Origin: Haloferax litoreum
GTDB taxonomy: Archaea; Halobacteriota; Halobacteria; Halobacteriales; Haloferacaceae
Reading direction: 5' to 3'
Length of the DNA: 64,000 nt
Assembly (NCBI RefSeq): GCF_009674605.1
Contig: NZ_WKJO01000001.1
Coordinates: 2,418,001-2,482,000, forward strand
The notes beneath the pieces were generated by a model. The model was not told the DNA's origin. It worked only from the letters and a program-made list of their open reading frames with translations, and searched no databases. Position numbers and translations under genes: made by a program. Shown piece by piece: positions 7,916 to 20,765 of the stretch. Position 1 is the first letter of the stretch; every line of letters starts with the position of its first letter.

Positions 7916-9243
7916 CTCCCCGACGCCTCCGGCGCCGGTGACCGACTTCGTTCTTCGAACTCCACGTTCACGGTGACGTCTCGCTGCGTCGTCGCACGTA
8001 TCTCGTTCCCGAACCGAGATGCTAACTGAGGATACTGTTCACCGACTGGGTGCTGGACAGTGACCGTGACTTCTCGGGGGGCGTCACTCAGTCCCGCAGT
8101 TCCGAAGTCGACTCGAACCGAGAGGAGTTCGAGCGAGTCGTACGTCGGGTCGTCCAGGACGGTCTGAACCGCCGCTGTCGATTGATTCTCGAACACGATG
8201 TGTGAGGTAAGCAGGGCCCCCGGTCCGAGTACCGTCAGCCCGAGCAGTGCGATGGCGACCCACGTCGTCCGGTTTCCGACGAGTGTCCGGACGAACGCGC
8301 GCGTAGACGATGCCGAGTCCCAGTCGGTGGGACGGTAGCCGAGATACCACAGCGAGAGCGTTCCAGCGAAGACGATGCCGACGATGTTGACCACGAGTAG
8401 CGTGAGTGCACCGACAGTCACCGTCGGAATGCCCCACGCGACGCCGATGCCGACTGCCGCCGCGGCGGGAACGGTCGCAGCAGCGACGGCGACACCAACA
8501 ATCGAGACTGGAAGTTCGGTGGCGAGGCCCACGCCTCCGGCGGCACCGGCACAGAGTGCGACGAGCAACGTCAACAGGCCCGGCGACGAACGACTCGCTA
8601 TCTGCTGGACTGTCGTCACGTCCAGCGACGGAGGGACGAACTGTGCCGTCTTGAGTCCCCACCCGAGGAGGGCGGCAGCGACGGCGGCGACGGCGAGTCC
8701 ACTCACCGTCGACCGAATCCCTTGTGTGAACATCGTCTCGTCGCCGAGTGCCGCACCGACGCTCCCCGTGAGTGCTGCTCCGATTTGTGGTGCGATGACC
8801 ATCGACCCGACGACGAGTGCGGGCGAGTCGAGCAACAACCCTGCTGTCGCGACGAGGGCGCTCAGAATCGTCATCAGGTAGTACGCCGTCGGTTGCGGGT
8901 TGAGGTCGTGTGCCTTCGTCTGAATCTCTTCGTTCGAGACGCGCTCTTCTTCTTCGTGGCCTTCGACGAACCGCTCGACGAGGTGGTCGTAGTTCGGTGT
9001 GTTCGCCGACTCGGCGTTGCCGATGACGAGATGGTCTTCTTCGAATCCCGTCTCGGCGAGGTTGTCTCTGATTCTATCGACTGCCTCTGTCGGCACCGGA
9101 AAGACGACGAGGAAGGCCCGACTCTCGTCGTCTGCGCGTTCGTCGTGAATCGGGAGTGCCACGGGGTCGATGTTCTCGTCTCGAAGTGTGCCGAGGACCG
9201 CGTCGAGGTGGCCACTCCCGACGCGCATCTGAAGGAGACGCAT
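7912..9243 (-). CDS. DUF389 (TIGR00341-like) membrane protein
   Basis: A 443-residue protein starting at MRLLQMRVGSG (ATG 9243). Residues 1-125 form a soluble N-terminal domain, rich in acidic residues, that resembles a ferredoxin-fold/ACT-like sensor. Residues 140-370 hold a run of hydrophobic helices with the family signature LDSPALVVGSMVIAPQIGAA, and a periplasm-facing C-terminal domain of about 90 residues follows. The family is annotated only as conserved hydrophobic protein; its function is unknown. It is transcribed toward the epimerase gene and away from arginase. The alternative start at 9270 adds nine residues with no support. Confidence 0.85.
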   Translation of the reverse strand: MRLLQMRVGSGHLDAVLGTLRDENIDPVALPIHDERADDESRAFLVVFPVPTEAVDRIRDNLAETGFEEDHLVIGNAESANTPNYDHLVERFVEGHEEEERVSNEEIQTKAHDLNPQPTAYYLMTILSALVATAGLLLDSPALVVGSMVIAPQIGAALTGSVGAALGDETMFTQGIRSTVSGLAVAAVAAALLGWGLKTAQFVPPSLDVTTVQQIASRSSPGLLTLLVALCAGAAGGVGLATELPVSIVGVAVAAATVPAAAAVGIGVAWGIPTVTVGALTLLVVNIVGIVFAGTLSLWYLGYRPTDWDSASSTRAFVRTLVGNRTTWVAIALLGLTVLGPGALLTSHIVFENQSTAAVQTVLDDPTYDSLELLSVRVDFGTAGLSDAPREVTVTVQHPVGEQYPQLASRFGNEIRATTQRDVTVNVEFEERSRSPAPEASGS

Positions 9244-9377
9244 GCCGTGGGATACAACGCCTCGCCGCAAAAATCGGGATGCTGTCTGGTCTGTTCACCG
9301 GACGGTCTGCCGTTCCGAGGTGTCCGCATGAGTGTGGTTTCCGATGCCACTAAACACCCGCACCGAGTGATTCGACT

Positions 9378-10277
9378 ATGGAACGGAACGTTCGAATTCT
9401 CGGTGCACCGACTGACTACGGTGCAAACCGTCGTGGTGTGGACATGGGTCCTTCTGCGATTCGATATGCGGGACTGACGGCGCAACTGGAGTCTGCGGGT
9501 GTCTCGACGACGGATGCGGGTGACCTCAGCGTCCCCCACCACGCGACGCGCGACGCCGACGCAGGTGCAGAGAACGCAAAACACATCCAGGAAGTCGAAG
9601 AGGTGTGTACCGCACTCGCCGACACTGTCTCGACTGCGCTCGCGGACGGGGCGACGCCGCTCGCCCTCGGCGGCGACCACTCTATCGCAATCGGGTCGAT
9701 GGTCGGCAGTGCCCGCGACGCCGACATCGGTGTCGTCTGGTTCGACGCCCACGGCGACTTCAACACGCCGGGAACCTCACCGTCGGGGAACGTCCACGGG
9801 ATGCCCCTCGCTGCGGCCCTCGGTATCGGCGACTTCGACGGCGTCGAATGGGCGAACGCCGACGGCCTGAACGAAGAGAACGTCGCCATCGTCGGCCTCC
9901 GCGACGTGGACGAAAACGAGACAGCGGCGATTCGCGACAGCGACGTGACTGCCTACACGATGTCCGACATCGACGAACGTGGCATCACCGAGGTGACGCA
10001 GGACGCACTCGACGTTGCCACGAGTGGAACGGACGGTATCCACATCAGTCTGGACCTCGATTGGCTCGACCCCCGCGAAGCACCGGGTGTCGGGACGCCC
10101 GTCCGCGGCGGTGCCACGTACCGAGAGGCACACGCGGCGATGGAACTCGTCGCCGAGTCGGAGGCGATGCGGTCGTTCGAACTCGTCGAGGTCAACCCCA
10201 TCCTCGACCAGCACAACGAGACGGCAACGCTCGCGACTGAACTCGCCGCCAGCGCCTTCGGCAAGCGCATCCTCTGA
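9378..10277 (+). CDS. rocF: Arginase (ureohydrolase family)
   Basis: A 299-residue manganese enzyme. The metal ligands are all visible: GGDHS (His101), DAHGDFN (Asp123, His125, Asp127) and SLDLDWLDP (Asp226, Asp228). The stretch NTPGTSPSGNVHGMPLAAALG and the C-terminal ending SAFGKRIL match arginases rather than agmatinases. It would hydrolyse L-arginine to ornithine and urea. DLDWLDP is a small departure from the common DVDALDP. Formiminoglutamase or another guanidino-acid hydrolase is an alternative. The stop overlaps the next start (TGATG), so it is translationally coupled to a Nudix hydrolase. Confidence 0.88.
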   Translation: MERNVRILGAPTDYGANRRGVDMGPSAIRYAGLTAQLESAGVSTTDAGDLSVPHHATRDADAGAENAKHIQEVEEVCTALADTVSTALADGATPLALGGDHSIAIGSMVGSARDADIGVVWFDAHGDFNTPGTSPSGNVHGMPLAAALGIGDFDGVEWANADGLNEENVAIVGLRDVDENETAAIRDSDVTAYTMSDIDERGITEVTQDALDVATSGTDGIHISLDLDWLDPREAPGVGTPVRGGATYREAHAAMELVAESEAMRSFELVEVNPILDQHNETATLATELAASAFGKRIL

Positions 10278-10744
10278 TGGCAGCGCCGAGAGAAGCACCC
10301 GCACCGCACGACTTGGCCGCCGGCGTCGTCGTCATCCGTGACGACGCCATCCTCGCGGTGTACGAGAAGGACCGCTGGGGACTGCCGAAAGGCGGGTCCG
10401 AACCCGGGGAGTTCTTCTTCGAGACGGCCGCCCGCGAGGCAGCAGAAGAGACTGGCATCCCGGTCGAAATTCAGTCGCTCGCCTTCACGAGCGAGATTCG
10501 CGGCCCGGACCGCCGTATCTACCTCCAGCGGTTCTATCACGCCGAGGCGCAGGACGACGCCGATCCGTCACCCCGCGACCCGGACGACGAAATCGAAGAA
10601 GCAGCGTACCTCCCACTGTCCGAACTGGGGTCGACGCTCACGTACCGTCCGCGTGTCGAACCCCTCCGTGAGTGGTTGCGGGACCGGAAACCCCGGCACT
10701 ACACGTACGACCTGACGAGCGAACCGTCGCACGTCGACGAGTAG
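10277..10744 (+). CDS. Nudix hydrolase
   Basis: A 155-residue protein with a perfect Nudix box, G-x5-E-x7-REAAEETGI, at about residues 36-58. The N-terminus (AAGVVVIRDDAILAVYEKDRWGLPKGG) and the YLQRFYHAEAQ segment resemble diadenosine polyphosphate or (di)phosphoinositol polyphosphate hydrolases, but substrate choice cannot be made from sequence. It would hydrolyse a nucleoside diphosphate linked to another moiety in the cytoplasm. It overlaps arginase by one base, so the two are made from one transcript; the metabolic link is not obvious. Confidence 0.9.
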   Translation: MAAPREAPAPHDLAAGVVVIRDDAILAVYEKDRWGLPKGGSEPGEFFFETAAREAAEETGIPVEIQSLAFTSEIRGPDRRIYLQRFYHAEAQDDADPSPRDPDDEIEEAAYLPLSELGSTLTYRPRVEPLREWLRDRKPRHYTYDLTSEPSHVDE

Positions 10745-10757
10745 CCACTCGGAGACC

Positions 10758-10767
10758 GATTTTTTGA
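10758..10767. terminator. T-rich terminator between convergent Nudix and gyrA genes
   Basis: A run of six T (10760-10765) lies about 15 bases after the Nudix stop in the 57-base convergent gap. Archaeal termination commonly uses such U tracts; there is no strong hairpin. Confidence 0.4.
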
Positions 10768-10801
10768 GAACAGGAACGAGATGGGAAACCCCTATTAGCG
10801 G

Positions 10802-13417
10802 TTACTCTTCGTCCGCTTCGGGTTCTTCGTCTGCGTCGGGTGCAGCGCTCACTTCGTTCGTTTCCGCTGTTTCGTCTGCATCGCCTGCGTCCACTGCGTC
10901 GTCTTCGAGTTCCTCGTCTTCGGTCGTCATCGCCGGCGGAATCACGTCGACAGAGGCGACGGTGTCGCCCGCGTCGAGGTCCATGACGATGACGCCCATC
11001 GTGTTGCGACCGACCGTCGAGATGTCTTCGACGGGCGTCCGGAGTATCTGGCCCTCGTCGGACATGACGACGAGGTGGTCGCCTTCGCCGACGGTGTTGA
11101 TGGCGCAGACCGGGCCGTTTCGCTCGTTCGTCTTGATGTCGATGAGCCCTTTCCCGTTACGGGATTGCGCGCGGTACTTGTCGAGGTCGGTCCGTTTGCC
11201 GTACCCGTTTTCGGTGACGGTGAGAATCCAACTGTGGTGGGCTTCGTCGATGGCGGCGACGCCGGCGACCTGGTCGTCGCCGGTGAGTTTGATGCCGCGC
11301 ACACCGCGGGCCGAGCGACCCATCGCACGAACTTCGTCTTCGTCGAAGCGGATGGACATTCCCTGTTCGGTGCCGATGACTAAGTCGTGCGCACCGCGGG
11401 TGACCTCCACGTCGACGAGTTCGTCGCCGTCGTCCAGTTTGGTGGCGATGATACCCGTCGAGAGGATGTTCTGGAAGCGGTCCATGTTCGTCCGCTTGAT
11501 GTACCCGCTTCGGGTCACCATCGTCAGGTAGCCGTCTTCTTCCTCTAAGTCGTCACAGTTGACGACGGCGGTAATCTCCTCTCCGTCGTCGAAGTCAAGC
11601 AGGTTGACTGCGGACTTGCCGCGGGCGGTGCGGGACATCTCCGGAACCTGGTAGGTCTTGAGTTGGTAGACCTGCCCGTGGTTGGTGAAGCACAACAGGT
11701 CGTCGTGGGTGTTCGTGACGAATACCGACGACACCTTGTCGCCTTCCTTCAGGTCGGTGCCGATGATGCCTTTGCCACCGCGGTGCTGGGCGCGGAAGCG
11801 CGAGACGGGCATCCGCTTGATGTAGTCGTCTTCGCTGACGACGACGACGACGTCCTCTTCGGGGATGAGGTCTGCGCGGGTGACTTCGCCGGTGTTGGCG
11901 ACGAACGAGGTCCGCCGGTCGTCGGCGTACTCGTCTTTGATGTCGAGGAGTTCGGATTCGATGACGGCGTCCAGTTCGGACGCGTCCCCGAGGATGGTTT
12001 CGAGGCGCTCGATGGTCGCCTGCACGTCCTCGTACTCGTCTTCGATTTCGGCCGCTTCCATCGAGGTGAGCGAACCGAGTTGCATCGAGACGATGTGGTT
12101 CGCCTGGTCTTCGGAGAAGTCGAACGCCGGAAGTGGTTCGCCGTCGACCTCGACGGTCACCTCGCCACGGAGTGCGGCCTTCGCGTCGTCACGACTCTCG
12201 GAGTTTCGGATGGTCTCGACCACGTCGTCGATGTTGTCGAGGGCCTTCAGGCGGCCTTCGAGGATGTGTGCCCGGTCTTCGGCCTCGGCGAGTTCGTACT
12301 CGGAGCGCCGACGGACCACGTCGCGGCGGTGGTCGAGGTAGTGCTGGAGCGTCTCTTTGAGCGTCAGCACTTGGGGTTGGCCGTCCACGAGGGCGAGGTT
12401 GATGACGCCGAACGTGGATTCGAGGTGGTTGTCGAGCAGTTGGTTCTTGACGACTTCCGCCATCGCGCCGCGCTTGAGTTCGATGACGACGCGGATACCG
12501 TCGCGGTCGGACTCGTCGCGGATGTCGCGGATGCCCTCTATCTTGCCGGCGTTCACGTCGTCGGCGATTCGCTCGATGAGGCGGGCCTTGTTCTCCTGAT
12601 ACGGGAGTTCGTTGATGACGATACGGCCTTCCTCTTCGTCTACATCGTAGTCGGCGCGGACACGGACTCGCCCGCGACCCGTCTTGTACGCCTTGTGGAC
12701 CGCGTTTCGGCCGACGATGTTCGCACCGGTTGGGAAGTCCGGCCCTTTGACGTGCTCCATCAGGTCGCTGACGGTTGCATCGGGATTCTCGATGAGTTCG
12801 ACGGTGGCGTCGATGACTTCACCGAGGTTGTGCGGCGGGATGTTCGTGGACATCCCGACGGCGATACCGGACGACCCGTTGACGAGCAGGTTCGGGAACG
12901 ACGACGGAAGGACGGTCGGTTCCTGTTTGCGGTCGTCGTAGTTCGACTGGAAGTCGACGGTGTCTTTGTCGATATCCGCGAGGAGTTCCTCCGCGATGGA
13001 GGACATCCGCGCTTCCGTGTACCGCATCGCTGCCGGCGGGTCACCGTCGACAGACCCGAAGTTCCCCTGTCCGTCGACGAGGGGGTAACGCATGGAGAAA
13101 TCCTGTGCCATGCGCGCGAGAGTGTCGTAGATTGCGGAGTCACCGTGCGGGTGGTAGTCACCCATCGTCTCGCCCACGATGGACGAAGACTTCCGGTGTG
13201 AGGAGTTGGAGGTCACACCGGCCTGATGCATCGCGTAGAGGATGCGTCGGTGGACCGGTTTCAGGCCGTCGCGGACGTCCGGAAGAGCACGTCCTGCGAT
13301 GACCGACATCGCGTAGTCGATGTACGACTGTTCCATCTCGTCTTCGATGCGAGCGTTGCGAATCTCCGCCGCGATGCCCGCGCCGGGTTCGAAGGAATCA
13401 GGTGCGTCAGAACTCAT
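10802..13417 (-). CDS. gyrA: DNA gyrase subunit A
   Basis: An 871-residue breakage-reunion subunit. The catalytic tyrosine lies in [11 protein letters not shown] (Tyr133). The quinolone-determining region reads [11 protein letters not shown] with Ser94 and Asp98, both the drug-sensitive residues at the positions of E. coli Ser83 and Asp87. The C-terminal domain has the beta-pinwheel repeats and a GyrA-box-like QHRGGKG; the tail is highly acidic. With GyrB it introduces negative supercoils using ATP. Its start codon is one base after the gyrB stop (13419), so it is the second gene of a gyrB-gyrA operon. There is no obvious Shine-Dalgarno site. Confidence 0.98.
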   Translation of the reverse strand: MSSDAPDSFEPGAGIAAEIRNARIEDEMEQSYIDYAMSVIAGRALPDVRDGLKPVHRRILYAMHQAGVTSNSSHRKSSSIVGETMGDYHPHGDSAIYDTLARMAQDFSMRYPLVDGQGNFGSVDGDPPAAMRYTEARMSSIAEELLADIDKDTVDFQSNYDDRKQEPTVLPSSFPNLLVNGSSGIAVGMSTNIPPHNLGEVIDATVELIENPDATVSDLMEHVKGPDFPTGANIVGRNAVHKAYKTGRGRVRVRADYDVDEEEGRIVINELPYQENKARLIERIADDVNAGKIEGIRDIRDESDRDGIRVVIELKRGAMAEVVKNQLLDNHLESTFGVINLALVDGQPQVLTLKETLQHYLDHRRDVVRRRSEYELAEAEDRAHILEGRLKALDNIDDVVETIRNSESRDDAKAALRGEVTVEVDGEPLPAFDFSEDQANHIVSMQLGSLTSMEAAEIEDEYEDVQATIERLETILGDASELDAVIESELLDIKDEYADDRRTSFVANTGEVTRADLIPEEDVVVVVSEDDYIKRMPVSRFRAQHRGGKGIIGTDLKEGDKVSSVFVTNTHDDLLCFTNHGQVYQLKTYQVPEMSRTARGKSAVNLLDFDDGEEITAVVNCDDLEEEDGYLTMVTRSGYIKRTNMDRFQNILSTGIIATKLDDGDELVDVEVTRGAHDLVIGTEQGMSIRFDEDEVRAMGRSARGVRGIKLTGDDQVAGVAAIDEAHHSWILTVTENGYGKRTDLDKYRAQSRNGKGLIDIKTNERNGPVCAINTVGEGDHLVVMSDEGQILRTPVEDISTVGRNTMGVIVMDLDAGDTVASVDVIPPAMTTEDEELEDDAVDAGDADETAETNEVSAAPDADEEPEADEE

Positions 13418-13418
13418 A

Positions 13419-15372
<1,954 letters not shown>

Positions 15373-15518
15373 CTCGCACGCGCGGGCGCGAACTACTTAC
15401 AGGAACGCTGCTTCGAGCCACCAACGGCGGACCTGTCGTGCAATTTTCGACCGGTTCTGACCTGCAACCGCGGTCACGATTCGCCAGCCCCGTTCACTTT
15501 CACCCTGGTGCCGGTGAG

Positions 15519-15526
15519 TACTTAAC
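15519..15526 (+). promoter_or_regulatory. TATA-like element of the top6BA operon
   Basis: TACTTAAC, centred about 32 bases before ATG 15555. It lies inside the longer open frame that begins at 15144, which supports the internal start for top6B. Confidence 0.5.
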
Positions 15527-15554
15527 GCGGGACTGGGTAGATGCGGCACAGGAA

Positions 15555-17951
15555 ATGACGTCGTTCCAGTCGACGCTCGGTGAAGACGAGGGGATCGCAG
15601 AGGAGTTGGCGAAAGGCCAGCGAGAGATCTCCATCGCCGAGTTCTTCGAGAAGAACAAGCACATGTTGGGCTTCGACAGTGGAGCCCGCGGGTTGGTCAC
15701 CGCCGTCAAGGAGGCTGTGGACAACGCGCTCGACGCCACGGAGGAGGCGGGCATCCAGCCCGACATCTACGTGGAAATCAGCGAGGTACGCGACTACTAT
15801 CGCCTCGTCATCGAAGACAACGGGCCGGGCATCACGAAAGAACAGGTGCCCAAAGTGTTCGGGAAACTCCTCTATGGGTCTCGTTTCCACGCACGCGAAC
15901 AGTCCCGCGGTCAGCAGGGTATCGGTATCTCTGCGGCAGTTCTCTACTCGCAACTGACGAGCGGGAAACCCGCGAAGATTACGAGTCGGACGCAAGGTTC
16001 CGCGGACGCCGAGTACTTCGAACTCGTCATCGACACGGACAAGAACGAACCCGAGATTCGCACGTCGAAGACCACGTCGTGGGACCGGCCCCACGGCACG
16101 CGAATCGAGTTAGAGATGGAAGCGAACATGCGGGCGCGCCAGCAACTCCACGACTACATCCTCCACACGGCAGTCGTGAACCCGCACGCACGCTTCGAAC
16201 TTCGGGAACCCGGCCTCGACGAACCGATGAAGTTCGAACGGGCCACCGACCAACTTCCGGAACAGACCAGCGAGATTCGGCCACACCCACACGGGGTCGA
16301 ACTCGGGACGCTGTTGAAGATGCTCACTGCGACGGAGTCGTACTCCGTCTCCGGGTTCCTCCAAGAGGAGTTCACCCGCGTCGGTGCGAAAACGTCGAGC
16401 AAAGTTATCGACGCCTTCCGTGACCGACACTTCGGCCGCGAGATGACGTGGAAGACGCCGGCGACACACGAATCGGACGAACTCGTCGCCGTCGTCGAAG
16501 ATGCAATCGCGAACAAAGGGAAAGGCCCGACGGCCGCGTTCGCCGAGGAACTCGTCGATATCGTCGTCGGCAAAGACCGCATCGCCCACGAAGAACTCGT
16601 GACTATCGTCGGCAACGTTGCCGAGTCGGTCGGTGCCGAGACGGACACCTCGTTCGGTGACACGGTTCAATCGAACGTCGTCGAAGCCCTGTGGCCCGTC
16701 CTCACCGAGGACCGCGAAGGCGACATCTACAGTATCGTCGACGAGGTGACGACGACGAAGAAGAGCGACGCCGGCAAAGTGTCGATTTCGCGTTCTATCG
16801 CGACGCAGTTCGCCGAGACGACCGGACCCGCAGACCGCGCCACACACGACGACATCGACGAGTTCGTCACGTGGGCGGCGGAACGAACCAAAGAACGGCA
16901 AGACGAGACGTACGGCGAGACGGCCCGCGAGAACATCGTGGACGCACTCTGGTCACGCATGCGAACTGTCTCGGACGACGTACCGAAAGTCCGTGACATC
17001 GCCGACGACCGGGACGTGGCCCGCGACTTGCTCGAAGGCATGCGCGAGACGGACATCCTCGCGCCACCGACGGACTGTCTCTCGCCCATCACGGCCGAAC
17101 TCGTCGAAGAAGGGCTGAAAAAAGAGTTCGACGCCGACTTCTACGCCGCGGCGACGCGTGACGCGGAAGTCCACGGCGGCGACCCGTTCATCGTCGAAGC
17201 GGGCATCGCCTACGGCGGCGAACTCAAATCCGAGGGGAGCATCGACCTGCTTCGCTTCGCGAACCGCGTCCCCCTCGTCTACCAGCAGGGCGCGTGTACC
17301 ATCACGCACGTCGTGAAGGACATCGGCTGGCGGAACTACGGCCTCGACCAACCGGGCGGGAGCGGCATGCCGAACGGTCCCGCCGTCCTCATGGTCCACG
17401 TCGCATCCACGAACGTGCCGTTCACGAGCGAGTCGAAAGACGCACTCGCGGACGTGCCGGCGATTCAAGACGAAGTCGAACTCGCCATCCGCGAGGCGGC
17501 CCGCGACCTCAAGTCGTACCTCTCGAAGCGTCGTTCGCTCCAGAAGCGCCGGAAGAAGCAGGACGTGCTCGGTCGCATCCTGCCGCAGATGGCGACAAAA
17601 CTCTCGGAAGTCACCGGACGCGAGGAACCCAACATCGAGGGCGCACTCGCTCGCATCATGAACAACGTGAGTGTGGACCGCGACGTCGACGACGGCGAGG
17701 TGACGCTCACAGTGAAGAACTACTCGAGTACGAACGAGGCACCCGACATCACGGACATCGTCTCTGCGGAACCGAGCGGTCTCAACGGTGACGCTACGGT
17801 GGTCGACCTCGACGGCGAGTGGTTCGTCAAGTGGAGTCCGGAGGTGTCTGCCGGCGAATCGGCGACGCTCACGTACTCAGTCGCACAGGACGCGTCGTTC
17901 GACATCAACGTCGACGGCGTCGAGACGGAGAAACTCACGGTGAACGCATAA
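15555..17951 (+). CDS. top6B: DNA topoisomerase VI subunit B
   Basis: A 798-residue ATPase subunit of the type IIB topoisomerase. It starts at [10 protein letters not shown]; the upstream part of the frame overlaps gyrB and does not look like protein. GHKL motifs are EAVDNALDA (Asn57), EDNGPGI (87-93) and the lid [11 protein letters not shown] helix-two-turns-helix and transducer region follow, and the C-terminal residues resemble the immunoglobulin-like extension of larger archaeal Top6B proteins. It is longer than Sulfolobus Top6B (about 530 residues) because of a long acidic insertion around residues 290-480. The enzyme relaxes and decatenates DNA. It overlaps top6A by one base. Confidence 0.97.
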   Translation: MTSFQSTLGEDEGIAEELAKGQREISIAEFFEKNKHMLGFDSGARGLVTAVKEAVDNALDATEEAGIQPDIYVEISEVRDYYRLVIEDNGPGITKEQVPKVFGKLLYGSRFHAREQSRGQQGIGISAAVLYSQLTSGKPAKITSRTQGSADAEYFELVIDTDKNEPEIRTSKTTSWDRPHGTRIELEMEANMRARQQLHDYILHTAVVNPHARFELREPGLDEPMKFERATDQLPEQTSEIRPHPHGVELGTLLKMLTATESYSVSGFLQEEFTRVGAKTSSKVIDAFRDRHFGREMTWKTPATHESDELVAVVEDAIANKGKGPTAAFAEELVDIVVGKDRIAHEELVTIVGNVAESVGAETDTSFGDTVQSNVVEALWPVLTEDREGDIYSIVDEVTTTKKSDAGKVSISRSIATQFAETTGPADRATHDDIDEFVTWAAERTKERQDETYGETARENIVDALWSRMRTVSDDVPKVRDIADDRDVARDLLEGMRETDILAPPTDCLSPITAELVEEGLKKEFDADFYAAATRDAEVHGGDPFIVEAGIAYGGELKSEGSIDLLRFANRVPLVYQQGACTITHVVKDIGWRNYGLDQPGGSGMPNGPAVLMVHVASTNVPFTSESKDALADVPAIQDEVELAIREAARDLKSYLSKRRSLQKRRKKQDVLGRILPQMATKLSEVTGREEPNIEGALARIMNNVSVDRDVDDGEVTLTVKNYSSTNEAPDITDIVSAEPSGLNGDATVVDLDGEWFVKWSPEVSAGESATLTYSVAQDASFDINVDGVETEKLTVNA

Positions 17952-19051
17952 TGGCATCCGAATCCAAGACCTCCGAGGAGATTGCCCGCGAACGGCTCAT
18001 CGACCTCGCAGCGGAGTTCTACGACCAGTTCGACCGCGGGGAGATTCCCGAGATGAAACTCCCGACGCGGACGAAGAGCAACATCGAATACGACGAAGAC
18101 TCGCACGTGTGGGTCTACGGCGACCGAACCTCGACCCGGTCGGCGAACAGCGTCCGCGGCGCGCGGAAACTGCTGAAGGCCGCCTACACTATCGAGTTCC
18201 TCGCCCGGCAACTCGACGAAGACCGCTCGTCTACCCTCCGTGAACTCTACTACCTCTCCGAGTCGTGGGACGCAGAAGAGGCCCACTTCTCCGACCAGGA
18301 CGAGTCGAACCAACTCGTCGAAGACCTCGAAATCGTCTCGAAGGTCACCCGTGAGGACTTCCACATGCGACCCGAGGAGTCGGGTGCGACGCTCATGGGG
18401 CCACTCCAGATTCGCGAGCAGACTCGCCGCGGCGAGCGCGAAATCCACTGTCAAGGTGACGTGGGCGAAGGTGGCTATCAGATTCCGAACAACCCGGACA
18501 CCATCGAGTTCCTCGACCACGACATCGACTTCGTGATGTGTGTCGAGACCGGTGGTATGCGCGACCGTCTCATCGAAAACGGGTTCGACGAGGAGTACAA
18601 CGCCCTCATCGTCCACCTGAAGGGACAACCCGCACGGGCGACCCGTCGTATCACCAAGCGACTCCACGACGAACTCGACTTGCCCGTCGTGGTCTTCACA
18701 GACGGCGACCCGTGGTCGTACCGCATCTTCGGGTCCGTCGCGTACGGGTCCATCAAGTCTGCACACCTCTCGGAGTACCTCGCGACGCCGGAAGCCCGGT
18801 TCGTGGGTATCCAACCGCAGGACATCGTCGACTACGACCTGCCGACCGACCCGCTGGCAGACTCCGACATCAACGCGCTCAAGTCCGAACTGGACGACCC
18901 GCGCTTCATGACCGACTACTGGGAGGAGCAGATAGAACTGCAACTCGACATCGGGAAGAAGGCAGAACAGCAGGCACTCGCGGCACGCGGTCTGGACTTC
19001 GTCACCGACGAATACCTGCCCACGCGTCTGGACGAGATGGGCGTCATCTGA
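17951..19051 (+). CDS. top6A: DNA topoisomerase VI subunit A (Spo11-like)
   Basis: A 366-residue DNA-cleaving subunit. The 5Y-CAP domain carries [10 protein letters not shown], where Tyr101 aligns with the catalytic tyrosine of Spo11. The TOPRIM domain has the glutamate E199 (VETGGM) and the metal pair D251-x-D253 (TDGDPW). It forms an A2B2 tetramer with Top6B and makes double-strand breaks with two-base overhangs. The start ATG shares a base with the top6B stop, so translation is coupled; the longer frame to 17819 is an artefact inside top6B. Confidence 0.97.
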   Translation: MASESKTSEEIARERLIDLAAEFYDQFDRGEIPEMKLPTRTKSNIEYDEDSHVWVYGDRTSTRSANSVRGARKLLKAAYTIEFLARQLDEDRSSTLRELYYLSESWDAEEAHFSDQDESNQLVEDLEIVSKVTREDFHMRPEESGATLMGPLQIREQTRRGEREIHCQGDVGEGGYQIPNNPDTIEFLDHDIDFVMCVETGGMRDRLIENGFDEEYNALIVHLKGQPARATRRITKRLHDELDLPVVVFTDGDPWSYRIFGSVAYGSIKSAHLSEYLATPEARFVGIQPQDIVDYDLPTDPLADSDINALKSELDDPRFMTDYWEEQIELQLDIGKKAEQQALAARGLDFVTDEYLPTRLDEMGVI

Positions 19052-19075
19052 CTCGGCGAGGCACGTTCCGGCCCC

Positions 19076-19090
19076 GCTTTCGTTTTTCGT
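19076..19090 (+). terminator. T-rich terminator after top6A
   Basis: CTTTCGTTTTTCG lies about 30 bases after the top6A stop, in the convergent gap with the alpha/beta hydrolase gene. The T5 run ends at 19087. Confidence 0.4.
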
Positions 19091-19096
19091 GCCCGC

Positions 19097-19930
19097 TTAC
19101 GGATACAGTCCGTCACCGCGGAATCCGTCGAAGAATCGACTGACGACGCCGTTGAGTTCTCTCGGCGTCCCGGTCGCAAGGTTGTGCCCGACACCCTTGA
19201 ACATCGCCAGCGTCGCGTCGTCGATGCCATCTTTCACCTCGCGGATGCGCGGTTCGGGGAACAGTCGGTCAGCGTCCCCCGCCGCGACGAGCGTAGGTGC
19301 GTCGATTGTTTCGAGAATCTCACGTGAGTCGTGTTCGAGACAGGCGGTACACGAAAGAACCACGTCGGCGGGAACCTCCGGACGGAAGTCGGCGACTCGT
19401 CCGGCGAGTTGGATGAGTGGCGGAGCGATGCGCTTCTCGTACCCGTCTGCTACCTCGCGTTCGGTGTCCGCGAGTACGTCGCTCCACTTTCCTTTGCCCG
19501 CCCAGTTCCGCCACCGTTTCAGTGCCGTTTCACCGTGGCCACCGAGGCGCGTTCCCGCCGAGACGATAGCCACCGACCCGACGTAGTCGGGGTAGTCGGC
19601 GGAGAGGTACTGCGCGACGAGGCCACCCATCGAGACACCGATTACGTCGGCAGGCCACAGGTCCTGTTCGTCGATGATGGTCGCGTACGCCGCGGCCATG
19701 TCGCGGGTCGAAGACCCGACGGGGAGGTGGCGGCGTCGGCCGACCACCCACACGTCTCGGTCGGAGAACTCTCGGTAGAGTCCGGTCAGTGCCATCGCGA
19801 TACCACGGTTCGGTTCGCCGCGTTGGAGGGCGTCGGAGAGGCCGGGGAGGACGAGGAGGGGGTCACCGTCGGTGTCGCCAAACCGGTAGTAGGGCCGCCG
19901 GCCACCGAGCATACCATAGTCGAGGTCCAT
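19097..19930 (-). CDS. Alpha/beta hydrolase
   Basis: A 277-residue protein from ATG 19930. The nucleophile elbow is GVSMGG with Ser100, the oxyanion strand is LVLPGLSD (26-33), the acid is in AAGDADRLFPE and the catalytic His is in GVGHN near the C-terminus, so the Ser-Asp-His triad is complete. Family members include esterases, haloperoxidase-like enzymes and thioesterases; the substrate is unknown. No signal peptide, so it is cytoplasmic. The longer frame to 19957 adds nine residues and is less likely. It is co-directional with the metallo-hydrolase upstream, 52 bases away. Confidence 0.88.
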   Translation of the reverse strand: MDLDYGMLGGRRPYYRFGDTDGDPLLVLPGLSDALQRGEPNRGIAMALTGLYREFSDRDVWVVGRRRHLPVGSSTRDMAAAYATIIDEQDLWPADVIGVSMGGLVAQYLSADYPDYVGSVAIVSAGTRLGGHGETALKRWRNWAGKGKWSDVLADTEREVADGYEKRIAPPLIQLAGRVADFRPEVPADVVLSCTACLEHDSREILETIDAPTLVAAGDADRLFPEPRIREVKDGIDDATLAMFKGVGHNLATGTPRELNGVVSRFFDGFRGDGLYP

Positions 19931-19982
19931 GCGTCGATACACGGTGCGATGCGGCAAAACCGTTCTGTCTATTTACACCTTC

Positions 19983-20693
19983 TCAGATTTGGTCCGGGTC
20001 GTCGAGGACGACCGGAATTCCGCGCGTCGCCACGTCGACGACGAACGCCGCTTCGTCCGCTTCGAGGAGGGGGATGGTGTCGTAGTGGATGGGCAACACG
20101 AGGTCTGGGTCCAGTGTCTCTGCGAGGTCCGCGGCCTCGTGACGGTCCATCACCACTGTCCCGCCGATGTTGGCGAGGAACAGCGACACTTCGAGGTGCT
20201 CGAATCCTTCCAGCACGTCGGAGTCACCGGGCCAGAAGATGGTTCGGTCGCCGAGGGAGATATGGTAGGCACACCCGAGTCCGCGCGGATGATAGGGTTC
20301 GCCGTTGTCGCGGAGGTGTGGCCCGTCTGGGTCGTTGAACGCGGGAAGCGTCCACACGTCGGCGTCGCCGACCGTGAGGTAGTCTTCTTCACCGACACGA
20401 ATCGTCTCGTAGGGCAGGTCTTCGACAGGTGTCACGTCGCGGTCGATGTTCGACGCGTCGACACCCTCGAAGGCGACGACAGTCGCGTCAGTGTCGGCCA
20501 CCTGCTCGATGGCGTCGGAGTCGTAGTGGTGGTCGTGGGTGACGAGAATCAGGTCGCCGTCGCGGGCGTAGTAGTCGTCGAGGACGCCGTACCGACCGGG
20601 GTCGAAGTAGACGACGAAGCCGTCGGGTGACTCGATGCGGACCGTGGCGTATCCAAGCCACGAGACGTCGAGGCCGTCGTGTTTGATGCTCAT
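19983..20693 (-). CDS. Metallo-beta-lactamase-fold hydrolase with variant metal motif
   Basis: A 236-residue protein from ATG 20693 (MSIKHDGLDVSWLGYATVRI). The fold signature is clear: LGYATVRI, DPG, a metal-motif region VTHDHHYD (52-58), a WPGDSD aspartate and PIHYDT near the C-terminus. The usual HxHxDH motif is changed: after H53 and H55 the positions expected to be Asp-His are Tyr57-Asp58. The relatives closest to it by eye are the UPF0173/UlaG-type hydrolases. The substrate is unknown. The metal set may be altered, or the alignment may need a one-residue shift. Confidence 0.8.
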   Translation of the reverse strand: MSIKHDGLDVSWLGYATVRIESPDGFVVYFDPGRYGVLDDYYARDGDLILVTHDHHYDSDAIEQVADTDATVVAFEGVDASNIDRDVTPVEDLPYETIRVGEEDYLTVGDADVWTLPAFNDPDGPHLRDNGEPYHPRGLGCAYHISLGDRTIFWPGDSDVLEGFEHLEVSLFLANIGGTVVMDRHEAADLAETLDPDLVLPIHYDTIPLLEADEAAFVVDVATRGIPVVLDDPDQI

Positions 20694-20765
20694 GGACGTG
20701 AGGTGGACCCGCCGCATGAAAAACGCGACTACTGCGAGTGGGGAAGCCTCCGACCCGGACCCCGT

